DNA of 64,000 nucleotides from Argyresthia goedartella (taxonomy: Eukaryota; Arthropoda; Insecta; Lepidoptera; Argyresthiidae), in NCBI GenBank assembly GCA_949825045.1, contig OX463816.1, forward strand, positions 14,813,579 to 14,877,578, written 5' to 3'. Both the position numbers and the translations under genes were made by a program. Within the stretch, counting starts at the first letter, position 1. The number at the start of each line of letters is the position of its first letter. This document shows, one piece after another, positions 30,478 through 41,705 of the stretch. A model generated the notes under the pieces. That model made no database searches and had not been told where the DNA came from. It saw nothing but the letters and a program-made list of their open reading frames with translations.

Positions 30478-30885
30478 ATAAAAAAAAACATAAACATTTA
30501 TATACAGGCACGAACATTGCTTCTGGGCCCCTATGCTACTAATTGACAAGCCTCTCTCAAGCATATCGTAGGCTTCAGTAGTATAGTATTGAGAAGTCTA
30601 GGACACATTTTCCCGTGTGAGAGAATTCGCCAATCTCACTAAAGCTCACTGCGTTCGCCCGGCTCTCCCAAAGTGTCCTCTTGTCGGTTGAAGGAAATGC
30701 CAGCGAGCCTCTCACACCGGAAAAGTGTCCTAGCTTGCCCAATACTAAACGAAACCTGCGATATGCTTGAGCGAGGCTTGTCAATAGGATCAACCCCCTG
30801 GTCCCGCACTAGGATACGCTGTGTCCTGGGAACCAGAAACAGTGACCTGACACACGTAAAAACATCGTAAACCCAGGGATTTTAG
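30478..30885 (-). mobile_element. SINE family A, copy 5, split by a MITE
   Basis: On the plus strand the SINE body reads AACATTGCTTCTGGGCCCC up to about 30531 and resumes at about 30797 with GCACTAGGATACGCTGTGTC through GGGAACCAGAAACAGTGACC. The break is filled by the inverted-repeat element at 30541-30796. The head is missing. Confidence 0.8.
30541..30796. mobile_element. long-TIR MITE nested in SINE
   Basis: The left arm starts TTGACAAGCCTCTCTCAAGC and the right arm is its near complement, ending GCTTGAGCGAGGCTTGTCAA at about 30783. The inverted match continues inward for about 75-100 bp with gaps (TAGGACAC, TTTTCC, GTGTGAGAG). The exact outer ends are unclear because 10-25 bp between arm and SINE on each side also loosely match. 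Confidence 0.75.
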
Positions 30886-30889
30886 TAGT

Positions 30890-31500
30890 AGGGACACACA
30901 CAACTTAACATACCTACATTAAATGTACCTACTGATACATTTGATACTGACATCTGGCGGGTATGTTAGAAGCGGTTAGGATTTGACGGTGCTATGTTAG
31001 TTATGTCTGCAATGTTAAGCTGCATTCATGTAGTGGCCACTAACATAACTTGCTAAGATTAGTATAGAATTAGCGTGTGTCGTATTGTCTATCGTCAACT
31101 AGGTGGATCGTTTCCATTTTATTACTAGAACACAACACTGTGTGACCAATTTGGAATTAGTTGAAAATGTTTCAAACAGCAGGTGAAGGGTGAGAGAAAG
31201 ATGTGGTAGAATTTGAAGGGTTTAATAATAACATCACTCGAAACAACTTTCAGGATGACCGATTTGATATTAGAGCGTTTATTTTTCCTTCTTTCCTAAA
31301 ATTCTCCTAAAATATTTACGTAGTTCTTGTCTTGTCTACGTAAATCTATGTAGATAGACAAACACAATTTCAAAGTCACTCCAGCCAAGCTTGAATCTCC
31401 ATTTATAAGTTCACCGTCGAAGTCCTAGCACGCTCTAGTAACAGAGCAATGTCAATTCAACTACTAACAGCAATATTACAACATTTTGTATTAGTATTAC
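30890..31500. other. no gene seen
   Basis: AT-rich, no recognisable repeat or coding signature. Confidence 0.35.
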
Positions 31501-31780
31501 CTGAGAATTCTAGAATGATGCCGACTGCGTCATTTCCCAGGACGACCGCAGACTGTTTTACATTCATGGTATCAGAAACACTAGCGATCAACTGAGATAG
31601 AAAATATGACTTGTTCGGGAACTGAGTTTCCAAAATTGGCTTCAACTATAACGTCCAAGCCGAGGGCTTTCAAAAGGTAGAGTTAGGGATCCCTGTCTCG
31701 CGGTTTAACCTTCTTCAATATAAGATCTGTATCTTTTATGTCAATTTTGCTAAATAAATTAACGACGACCGTTGTTTCTC
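31501..31780 (-). pseudogene. unidentified coding-like fragment with splice donor
   Basis: On the minus strand one frame from about 31780 to 31581 reads ETTVVVNLFSKIDIKDTDLI, then KKVKPRDRDP, one TAA, then LKALGLDVIVEANFGNSVPE and a stop. A second frame (31645-31501) has MNVKQSAVVLGNDAVGIILE and ends at CAG/GTAATA, a plausible donor. A further frame at 32074-31838 has NPKQVVNSPGRQPYGFIIDF. Composition looks protein-like, not random, but I do not recognise the family. Stops and shifts suggest a decayed cellular gene or transposon gene; alternatively chance frames. Confidence 0.3.
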
Positions 31781-32489
31781 ATTATTCAGCAAGGGTTCTC
31801 TAAATGCCACTGAGGCGTAAATTACGAGGTGCCAAGCCTATAAGTCAACCAATCGCTGACAAATAGCTGACGTCCCAAAAAGGCAATGGACTTGAACGAA
31901 ATCAATAATGAACCCATAAGGTTGTCTGCCTGGACTGTTTACGACCTGCTTCGGATTGCATTTGGCAGCGTTCCCGCCGTCATTCCGTACTAAAACAAAT
32001 AACATGCCATTAATATTCAACAACTCAGCTAAAGGCGTTCTGTTGCGTGCCTTAGTGAATAGCCGAATATCCACCCCCGCTCATGAGATCATATCATAAC
32101 ACCGATTTAGTGTAATACATCCCTATTCTTTGTGCAAATAAACAGTTATGTCTATGGAACATCATGGACTAGATACTCGATTCATATCAATTCGCAATTC
32201 ATAGGAGCACGCGATTCGAGAATCAACGCACGAGTATCTAAACTAATAAATATAATTAAAAATATGGTTGAACCAATAGTGAATGGTCTGAATATAGAAA
32301 TTTCGTGTTCTATGTTCGCAGAAACTCTCATCAGGCCTATAACAACACACAATAGATACTTAAATATTTCACATTTTCATACTTAGTTAGCAATATCGAG
32401 TGAAACGTTGTACGTCTGTCCGTTTGTCAGGAAGTTTTTCTCAGGAACGCGTGGAGGAGGTAAAGGTAAAGTCAAAGTCAAGTAAAAAT

Positions 32490-33180
32490 ATCCGTAAAAT
32501 TCCGTACACATAATTAGCAAAGGTAATTTTTTGCCTGTTCTCTACACTGGACCAATGTGGGAGGATCAGGGCGAAGAAAAACTCACAGATTGATTTTTAG
32601 ATCTCATTTAAAAATTGGTTGTGTTCAACTTATACAAATATTGCAAGATAAATTACTATAATGAAAAAGCAGGAATAAATAATTACAACATTATTAACAG
32701 CGAGTTCTGTGTTGATGAGATTAACCCCATATAGATCCGTTCATTTAAGTAATCATGAACATTGTAATATCCCCTTTTAGACAAAGTCGTTTTCACATGT
32801 GTTTTGAATTGCTCAAATGGCAATTTCAAAATCTCCTGAGGAGGTATCTTGTTGTAGTAGAGAATGCACTGACCCTTAAAAGAATTGCTTTACTTTCGCG
32901 AGTCTAACCCTGGGCGCAACTAGTCTGTGATTATTTCTTAGGTTAACACTACAGCTATCGCTAAATTTGGAAAATGCTGTAAGGTTACAAACTTTATATC
33001 TTCGATAATAAATTGACTAGCTACAATTAGTATGTCAATATCTTTAAAGAGTACTCTTAGGGAGTCAGTGCGTTTTAAATTATAAATCTTTCTTTTAATA
33101 TAAAAATAGCTTGAATATTTGCTGCTTTCCCCCACAACAATATTCCATAGGATATGACACTATGAAAGTAACTAAAATAG
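32490..33180 (-). pseudogene. LINE C-terminal region and 3' end (dead)
   Basis: Minus strand, 33135-32938 carries KRTDSLRVLFKDIDILIVAS, the region after RT in Jockey/CR1-type LINEs. About 32940-32885 gives NNHRLVAPRVRLAKVKQF. After a one-base shift comes CILYYNKIPPQEILKLPFEQ, then RGYYNVHDYLNE to about 32695. The 3' UTR probably runs to about 32490. It is the same type of tail as at 59690-60056, though a different copy. Confidence 0.75.
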
Positions 33181-33269
33181 AATAGCCTAGTTGTAGCCAA
33201 GTCCGTGTTTTGTCTGTAAATTTAGGTCTATGGTCTCTTGAAGTTGTCACTCGCAAGGGAATCAAAACC

Positions 33270-33400
33270 TACAGCTTCCCGTTGACCTAGAATCATGAAA
33301 TTTTGCACGAAGCGAGGTCTTATAGTACAAATATAGGAAATATCCGAAAACGGCAAATTGGTACTTCCTTGACCAAAAAATATATATTTGTGCGGATTCC
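33270..33400 (+). repeat. dispersed repeat fragment
   Basis: CCGTTGACCTAGAATCATGA followed by GCGAGGTCTTATAGTACAAA and ATCCGAAAAC. I take it as an internal piece of the repeat family seen at 35320-35770 and 55399-55660 (memory of longer lepidopteran copies; the link is not provable here). Confidence 0.35.
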
Positions 33401-33415
33401 AAGCCAAAATTCAGA

Positions 33416-33597
33416 GAAAACATAACATTTACATAAAAACAAATACTTCTGGCCCCACACTAGAATAACCAGAAACAGCGATGTCACAAACATGTGAACA
33501 TCTAAGACCTGGGGATTTATTTTTCTTCCTCCCTGGATTCGAACCTGGGGCCTCTCTCTTGGGAAGCACAGCCTCGACCGCTACACCATAGAGGTCG
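33416..33597 (-). mobile_element. SINE family A, copy 6, full-length
   Basis: Minus strand. The body has ATACTTCTGGCCCCACACTA and AACCAGAAACAGCGATGTCA (plus strand). The head has TGGATTCGAACCTGGGGCC (B box) and CGACCGCTACACCATAGAGG (A box). The head differs from copies 1 and 3 but matches copy 8 in the GGGAAGCACA part, so there may be two subfamilies. Confidence 0.82.
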
Positions 33598-35319
33598 TTC
33601 TATATCCGGCAAAGCGTGAAGCCGGATATCCAGCCGAAAATTGCCGATTGGCGCATCGTAACGTGAAGTATGCGTCGGTCGGTGGCGATCGATCAGTTCG
33701 GGTGTTATCGTTAATAATCGAAGTTAACAACTTGTAAACCTTGTAAACGCGATTATCCTGTTTGTAATCGCACTTTTGTAGTTTGAGGTTATTATAAAAG
33801 TATTTGCATAATTATAGAAAGTGGTCCTTATACTTGATGGTCAACTAAATAATACTTGATGGTCAACTAAAGCTACAACACACTACCCAAAATCAACAAA
33901 GTTTGCCAGATTTTATCTCTTAGCACCCCACAGTACCGTATACAGGAAAACACTTTTATGTTGCTTCTCAATGCATTGATTGCAGAGAAATGTATATTCA
34001 TCCACCACGATTTACCTATAGTGCAGAGTAAGTAGTAATTGTTTTGTTGTAGGATGACTATTGTCATGTTGATGTAATAAATACTACACCTTCCAATTAT
34101 ACATGTTTTGTAATTTTTTATCCGTAAAATTCTTGCCTAATTTACCATCCAGCCTAAATTTACTATACATTTAGGCTGGATATGCCGGATACCGTATAGA
34201 TACCGGATATCCGCTTCCAATTAGTTCATACGAGAACCTGAAACCCAGTTACTCTAGGTAATTAAAATAGGTATTTGGTAATTACATCAATATTTCCTTA
34301 ATCTTCTCCAGGGCTATTTTTATATTAGCTGACATTTTTCCCGTTTACTCACTTAATATATTGTCACCAGGTGTAACAACTTCCAAGATAAAACAGTGCT
34401 GCTCATACAGCTGTACAAGTAGGCATAATAAATTTCACCCTTCGTAATCCAGACTTCAAGAAAACAAGTCTACTCTAAATATATCACGTATCACGGAGTC
34501 CCTTCGGATGAGGTTAACTTAAGACCAGGATTTCGTTACGGAATTGTTTTTTTAGGAGCGGCTTACAGGCTGCGTGCGGTAGCAGGGTTAGGGAGTCGGG
34601 GGCGTGTTTTCGGAAAGTATTTTATTTCGTAAAAGATAATACTAAAGTTTTGACTTGTTTTGAGTACTGACTCAAGACGCGGAATTGTTACCAGGCTTTA
34701 GAACCAGTCTTGCCTTGATAGATGTAAAGGGTAATCTGTAGTAAAAAAGTGACTGGATTCAATCTATACTAAATGTGATAAAAAAATAATGTAAAGTTTA
34801 ATCTGACAAGTCAGAACAACTCTTAAATATTGTCGGTGACGCCATTATTTACTTATGCAAAGAAACTGATCTGCTTTGTTATCTTCAACCCCTGAGGAAG
34901 GTGTGACGGCTTCCATTCCCGACATATCCCTGAGGGCATCTGAGTACGAATGCACAAAACGACTCTGTGTTGTAGAAAACCCCGCAAAAGTTTGTAGCAG
35001 CATCCTTGATAACCCTTGGGAAACGTAACCATGCTATTTCATAGGGATTGAAACTCTTTCGTTTATAAACATCCTTTTACGGCCGTACTACATACCTGTA
35101 TTAATTCGAATTATTATTATTATTAGACCATAATTCTTAGTTATAATTTCTAAGGCTATGGCAGGGGCGGGAAGCTTTCGTCATCGTAATGCCTATAGCA
35201 TCTGTATAAGATGATTTAAGCAGCGCCGAATATATGATCTGCGCACGTGACTGTACAGTCCAGCGGTCCAGTCTGGAGCAGCAGACAGAGCCGCATGCTT
35301 TCATTCGTTTGTTTTATAA
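33598..35319. other. no gene seen; GCCGGATATCC repeats
   Basis: GCCGGATATCCAGCC at about 33632 and an inverted GGCTGGATATGCCGGATACC at about 34172 suggest a further non-autonomous repeat of about 600 bp between them, but the ends do not align well. 34215-35320 shows nothing I can support. Confidence 0.3.
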
Positions 35320-35770
35320 TTGACCGAGCAAGCGAACCATTTCGACAAGATAGGCCGATTTTGCTTTCGTCTGTCTCTATATATGTCGTCAATTTCGGTC
35401 TAGGGGCCACAGTTTTCAAGCAATCCTCATGAAACTTGTCACACATGTTCCTTGAATTAAAATATATTTTGTCGAGAGCTTTTTTCGATTATGGAGGAAA
35501 TGGGGGCAAAAAGGGGGAAAGTTTGCTGTGGCGTTATTTATGAACGAATCGAGACCATTTTGGATGAAATATTAAGTATTATATTCCTCACAGGTTGTTG
35601 TTAAAATAATGCCATAAAAATGAGGGAAGGGGGGAAAATGGAGGCAAATAGGGGTAAAGCCTCATTTTCAACCATTTCTTACGGAATTTAACACAGACTT
35701 TCCTTGAATTAAAAGATTTTTGCTATCGAGAGCTAATTGACATGAGTTTGCAATTCCTGTACCGCCCGTG
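35320..35770 (+). repeat. dispersed repeat (TTGACCGAGC family), copy 1
   Basis: Starts ATTGACCGAGCAAGCGAACC and has CACACATGTTCCTTGAATTA, TTGTCGAGAGCTTTTTTCG, and GGGGGAAA-rich blocks. A related copy starts at 55399. A CTCGAGAGCGGCTGGGTCGA box at 35879 resembles the Helitron-like box at 1203. Non-coding. Confidence 0.55.
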
Positions 35771-36429
35771 GCATACAAAATGTTTTTCATCACACTTGTG
35801 AGGAAAAAAGGGGGAAAATTAAACTTCTACCCCACAGACATTAATGTTCTACCCTAATTTCATATATACTTTTCAACTCGAGAGCGGCTGGGTCGATTTT
35901 GCCGGGGGTGTCGGAAAAATGAAATACAAGGAATTTCGATAGTTTTATTTTTCGTTTATTTTATTAGTTGGTTGTCAATTTGTTTACAGAAATTACAACA
36001 TGGCGGGCGTAGTTTCTGCTTGCATAAAGAAGGCTGCAACCTCTTTGCTTGCGATAAATATTGTCTATGCATCTCACTCGTAATGGAGAAATAGAAAGAG
36101 ACAAATTATTTAAAACCTTTTTGCCTTGGACTCGTTTTGGACCTAAACACGCTTGACGAGGCGTGACCATTGGCATTTCTTTATTTTCTTTTCTGACTGT
36201 TGACGGAGCTAAACGACCTCACACCTGTATCAAAATTTCTGCGTTTGTTGTTCTATTTTCTTCTTGGAGCTGGGAATTCTCAACCTTCTTTCACTAGGTA
36301 TCTTGGCGTTACGTTAAGGTTTACCTACAAAGAAGCGATGGCTTGAGAGGGTGCACTTTGATAACGGCTAACGAGCGTAGCATGGTACCTCCATGGTGCG
36401 CGTGGAAATTCATGCAATCAGTTTTAAAT
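35771..36429. other. no gene seen
   Basis: Short frames only; the Helitron-like box noted at 35879 lies here. Confidence 0.35.
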
Positions 36430-37501
36430 AAGACATAAGACATTATTTATTGGTAAAAAATAATTACAACTCATTAACATAAAATAAATAATTGGGAATA
36501 AATATTACAGTCGTCACATTATCATAAGATAAGATTCATGTATAATTCAATATTATATTAATTTTATAATTTTTTACATATTCAATTAACTATTAAATTG
36601 AAGTATGGGCCCTGTCCTTTATGAATTCCTCATAGGTATAAAACGACTACTCGACGAGCCATTTTTTTTATTTATATTTAAAATTTGGCAAGCTTGGAGC
36701 GTTAGTGATCTCTGTTGGTAGCGCGTTGTACACGTCTGGACCCATCACTTGTATTGTCTTAGATGTTTTTGCTAGCCTACCGGAACGCCGGATAGTTTAT
36801 TTGAACCTCTAGTAGTGCGATTATTTTTGTCTCCTCGTTTTGGTAATTTGTCGCAATTTATTCTAACATGTTGGTGACTTGGAGAATTAGCAGGGACGGT
36901 AATGTTAAAATCCCGAGCGTTACAAAGTGGGGCCTAACGGACGTATCCTGGGCCACGTGCGCTATCAGTCGCACGGTTCGCTTTTGGAGTCTGAAGACGC
37001 GTTCCCAGTCGGCAGCGCGTCCCCAGAACTCGATACCGTACTGTAGTAGCGACTGGACAGCAGCGAAGTATCAGGTTCGGACTGCTTCCTGAGGTAACGT
37101 TGACGATAATCTACTGAGGGCGAAACATGCGCTTCCCAAGTTCCCACACAGTTTCTGGATGTGATGCTCCCAAGTCATTGACTGGTCTATGATAAAGCAG
37201 CCGAGAAAGGGAGCAGTGGTGACTTGTTCTATTTGCGTTTCCTTGACGCGTACATGCAGTGTGCGCCTCTTGTGTCCAGAGAGGTCGAATGTATTATTTC
37301 AGTTTCAGTTACGTTGAGCGCTAGGCCGTTAATTTGAAACCAGTGCCACAATTGGTTCGCTACTTTATTTAATGTGATTTCAAGTGTATCAATGGTTTTG
37401 CCTGTAACTACCGCTGCTACTTCATCTGCAAACATGAATAGATCGCTATCGGTGGCCACTTTTGGCAGGTCGATCAGGAGGGTTATTCCCAGCTCAGCCA
37501 A
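36430..37501 (-). pseudogene. Jockey-like LINE RT fragment with altered catalytic motif
   Basis: Minus strand. 37501-37229 reads LFMFADEVAAVV, then LWHWFQINGLALNVTETE. The following frame reads TTAPFLGCFIIDQSMTWEHH and CFALSRLSSTLPQEA. After a stop comes LLQYGIEFWGRAADWERVFR and LQKRTVRLIA. This is the second half of RT and the following region. The catalytic FADD/YADD motif is FADE here (E at 37421-37423), and stops are present, so it is inactive. The 3' part runs into AT-rich sequence near 36430. Confidence 0.8.
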
Positions 37502-37654
37502 TCTATTGTTCTAAAGTATTCCCAACTCAGCCAAGCGAAACAAGTTATACATATTTACTTTAAAGGTACAGTCAACGACTTTACAGAAGAGAGAATGCAA
37601 GGTTTGACAGCGAGGAACCTTGGGGAACTTCCATTTCTGTCGTTGTACCTTAGG

Positions 37655-38243
37655 ATCATTTCATTTATTCATTCACGATTATTAAATCATATTTGAATCA
37701 TACTCAAAACTAAAACACAAAAACAACATAACATAAAAACAATAATACAATACTATACTATAAAAGATAATTCCACCAAATAATGCAAGTATTTAGGCAA
37801 TTTCCAAATAAATTCAATGTCAATAAGATTACCATACTAAATAATTTAAAATTTCCTAATATATTAATTGTTATTGTAATTATTGATTTATGAAATCCTC
37901 AAATTTCTTAAATTTGGTCATGTTGTCAATTAATTTTAAGTCAATAGACAATTTATTGTACAGGACAACGGCCTGGTACCTTGCACTGTGACTTGCAACT
38001 TGCAGTCTGGGAAGTAGTGTCTCGATTTTTACATCTTTGCGTCTTGATGCGTTACGCACATGTTTTTCTTCTGATGACTCGTACTTTGGCAATTTTTTTG
38101 TTAGGTTCATCTTCATCGATCTTAAGTCTCTCCCTGATCCTGACTTATACACCTGAATAAACCTAGACTTAAAATGAAAATACATACAAATTGGTTCACG
38201 GTCCTCCCAGTTCGCGAGGTCTGCTGCCCGCAGGGCCACTAGT
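37655..38243 (-). pseudogene. LINE C-terminal fragment and 3' UTR
   Basis: Minus ORF 38239-37880 has FHFKSRFIQVYKSGSGRDLR, then SARYQAVVLYNKLSIDLKLI and KFKKFEDFINQ stop. The YN-LP...FK...F pattern is the usual tail of LINE polyproteins. It is a different family from the neighbouring 36430-37501 fragment and abuts SINE B copy 2. Confidence 0.65.
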
Positions 38244-38550
38244 AATAAATTTACTTAATGTAGCCCATTAATGTCCCCCCGAGGGGCAAGTGCCTTTACC
38301 CAGATACGAGTAAGATTGGGGCATACTACACCACGCTTGCTCAGTGCGGGTTGATGGAGGGATTTTACGACCACTATCACAAAGCGATAGCAGCCGGGAC
38401 CTACCGCTTAACGTGTCATCCGAAACACTGCACGTCCGATAATGATCTTAAGTAGATTATCGGACGTAAATTAATAATCTCATTGGCACACGGTCAGCAT
38501 TCGAACCTACATCTCCAGTGTGAGAAGCAAACGTGAAACCCACGGAGCAG
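38244..38550 (-). mobile_element. SINE family B, copy 2, full-length
   Basis: Reverse orientation of 9037-9325. Plus strand reads TAGCCCATTAATGTCCCCCC at the tail and ATTCGAACCTACATCTCC (B box) and CCCACGGAGC near the head. The body shows CGTCCGATAATGATCTTAAG. Confidence 0.8.
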
Positions 38551-41383
38551 TTTGTTTTATACCCTTTGTTCTCAAATTTGTTTAAAAAAAACTGTTCTCA
38601 AATACCAAAACCATGAACAAATAAAAACACTCAATTTCCCCAGAGAGCTGTGTAAATTGCTACCTAAATCATAATTTGAAGCCCGCCCAGACGCAGCACG
38701 GAATAGTTTATGAAATGAATAGTCTATTTTGCATTGCAATAAGACTTCGGTATGTAAATTTAATTACAAGACTAGAGCAATACGCGTAGGCATCGCCCCG
38801 ATACGAATCAGCCTCGCTTCGCTTTGCTCCTGTTATTAATTATATGTTTTGCAAGTGTAAATTACGATTATGCTATGGAAATGGGCACCTGTCCTAGAAT
38901 GCTGGTCGGTTTGTTACTTGAGGACTTACACAATATGCGGCATGTTTCATGGCAGTGATGAAAGACCTAGTAAATTGTTTATTTAATTAGAAATTAAAAT
39001 TACATATAAATGAAAGCACGACTCATTCGACTATTATTGCACCGCTTGTGTTGTTATGGTCTGTGCATGATTGAAGTCGATGTGGAGTAAACTCGAATGG
39101 AATGTATGGAGATGTGGAATAGGCCCAGGGAAGTGCCGATGTGTGTGTGTGTGTGTTGTGAGATGAGGGTGTATACTAGTAAGTAGGGTTTTACTTTTTG
39201 TACGCGCTCTACCCTTGCTCTATCATTACCGGCCGAATCCCTGATTTATTGAGTATTATCCGATGAACTGCGTGGGACGAAATTAACGCAGAACCCGTAT
39301 ACATACAATACCTAGAGGGAACTAGTCACCCTTGACAAATAGCCAGTACAATCTACCCAGACCGAGCATGTTAATTGGGTAACTTGAATACCATCTACAT
39401 CAATTCTTCTCTATTCATTGTCATTATGTAATTCCAAACATCTGTTTTATCAGAAGCAGGGAAATACACATGTTTTGTAATGGATTATTATTATAAGTTC
39501 ATATTTGCGTGAGGTACATGTTAACATGTACAAAAATATTTTCAAGAAATTACTCTACAAAGCTCTGCTCCAAGACTGCCCTAAGGTCTCTGTTTAATTT
39601 CTGTTATGAAAAACGGTGCACAAGTTAATTAAACCCCAAACGTGAACAAAATTTATTGCACTGACTTCTCATTTAAATTTTCCAAAGTTAGCCTCATATT
39701 CTGTCTGAGAAAGGACGTCAGATGTTCTCAAAGAATACAAAGGAAGACGGTGCAGATGCAGTTGACCTGCCTTCACCGCTAAAAATCTCGATTTAGAATA
39801 AACTGTGAGAAGAGAGCTATTAATTCACGTCATCGAAGTCTCGTGAGCAAAGAAGCCTCGCCGGTCCTGACGTGATGTGAAGACATCGTAATAGTCGTAA
39901 TGCACTCGGCTCGGCAATCTCGAACGCCTTGCCATCTCGGCAAAAGTAAAACCGGCAATTTGCATCGAGAAATTGCAGTAGCGTGAGGGTCGTCCGTAAT
40001 TTGTGCCCTCTCCGACTACAAGGAGTTCGACGAATAAATATGGATGGATTTCTCTCGAGCCTGATTGCCTTGTTGAATAACTACTATCAGAGGTTGGCTC
40101 GATTCCGAAACCACATAAACGTTTAGGCAAATAACATTTCTGATCGTATCGGTCGGGATTGAACAGCTTTTGAAGCCCGATAGGTTTCGTTTGATCTAAT
40201 TTGTCATCCGCCTGTGTGAAATTGGAATGCTGGTGGTCTCGTCAATTTGCCAAAAATCGTCCAGTTTATCGCCTTATGAAGAGTATTCGTTTAATTTAAA
40301 TTAATTTTCCTTCATTTTCTTCATTGTTTATCTCGTATCCTCGGAGTCTTTCAAGAAATAAGATATTTTCATTAAATTAAGAAGATAGGCGGTGTATTTA
40401 GGTATAATCTCTCCTCCAACCTAACCAAAAGTGGATTATAATCGCTTTGGGTTATTACTTTGAAAGCTAAAAGTTTGCCCTTAACTAAAATAGTATTGAA
40501 GTAATAAATATAGTTTGCTCTATTAATAACTCATCCTGCCTTTTATTTAAAAACATTTTAGTAGTGAACTGAACAATCAAGGACACAAACCAAATAAATT
40601 TTGGGATCAAACTTCGTACCAAAACACACTAAAAATCTACTCCAAGCTATTAAAAACGACTCACTTACTTGATTCAGAGTGCCTTCACGACAGATTCGAT
40701 AGATCTGAAAAAAAAACTGTGTTAGGCGGGATTCTTTTTTAAAAGGAAGCGTTATTTTTCTATTGATAATAAATAATTCTTAATCCATCAAAATTAGAAC
40801 TACATGATAATAATAATAAATGGAAGCTTAGAACATTTTATAACTATTTTCTTAATCGTAGTAATTCAAGCGTAAAACCTCTTTACCGTTTTCTCATTTG
40901 CTTTCGCTATATATTGATACTATTACCAGAGCATAGCTAACACAAGGTGTATACTTAAAAAGTTCCTTACAGTAGAAAGCAACCGCCACAGTCTAGTAGT
41001 TGCTCTTACAACTCGTAAAAACTTCCGCGAAACCCATTGAAAGTCGTACAAAAACTATCTGCTAACCAACACCCAACACAACTATTCTCATAATTGTCAA
41101 CTTTTCCATCAAGCGAGACTGACCGCAGTGATCAGCCTCATTTGGATCCTGTCCCAGTCCAGTTTAATACCACATTAATTAGGCTCGTGCATCCGTGCAT
41201 GTCATTAAAGTCGCCACGGTCAGTCAATGATGGTTCTCATCTAGCTTTCTTGATATTTTGCAGAACGTGGAACGTGCCCTAGCCCTGCCTAGAATTATCG
41301 CGGTCCTGCAGCTCTGGTTATTTGGAATATAGTTTGAGTTTACGACAATGCCGACAGCGACTACGTACATGCTACACTGCCTA
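38551..41383. other. 2.8 kb without a supportable gene
   Basis: A short GT microsatellite occurs at about 39142-39156. A 101-codon minus-strand frame at 39825-40130 has no recognisable domain, splice site or neighbour and I do not call it. Confidence 0.35.
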
Positions 41384-41705
41384 TTGATCTATCTGTCGCA
41401 GTTAGTTGGTTAAATCAGACGCTTAACTAACTCTCTAAACCGTTAATTAAATGCCGACGTTTATCCAAGTCACTAAAATTCCGTCAGACAAGTGAGTGAA
41501 CGAAACGTTTAACGAGTTGTCTTAACGTTCCTAGGCAAAAAGACTTAAACAATATGATATATTTTTTATGTGTACTTAAGTTTATGTTTTAAGTATTTTT
41601 TCGATGATGCTTTATTTGAATCAAAATGCTAGTGACTTGGTTAAACGTTGGCATTCATTTAATTAAGTGTCTCATTTTTCCAACCAACTGCGACATATCT
41701 ATCAA
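41384..41705. mobile_element. 322-bp foldback MITE, about 90-bp arms
   Basis: The left end TTGATCTATCTGTCGCAGTT is mirrored by AACTGCGACATATCTATCAA at the right end. The arms stay matched, with gaps, through ATGCCRACGTTTAWCCAAGTC. Flanks read CTGCCTA and CTGCTAA, a possible imperfect target duplication. Non-coding. Confidence 0.8.

Noticed and set aside
33603..34215. complete TIR element with GCCGGATATCC ends
   Set aside because: The inverted boxes match only over about 15-20 bp and the rest of the ends do not align.
39825..40130. 101-codon minus-strand ORF as a gene
   Set aside because: No family resemblance, repeated domain or splice signals; expected by chance in 64 kb.
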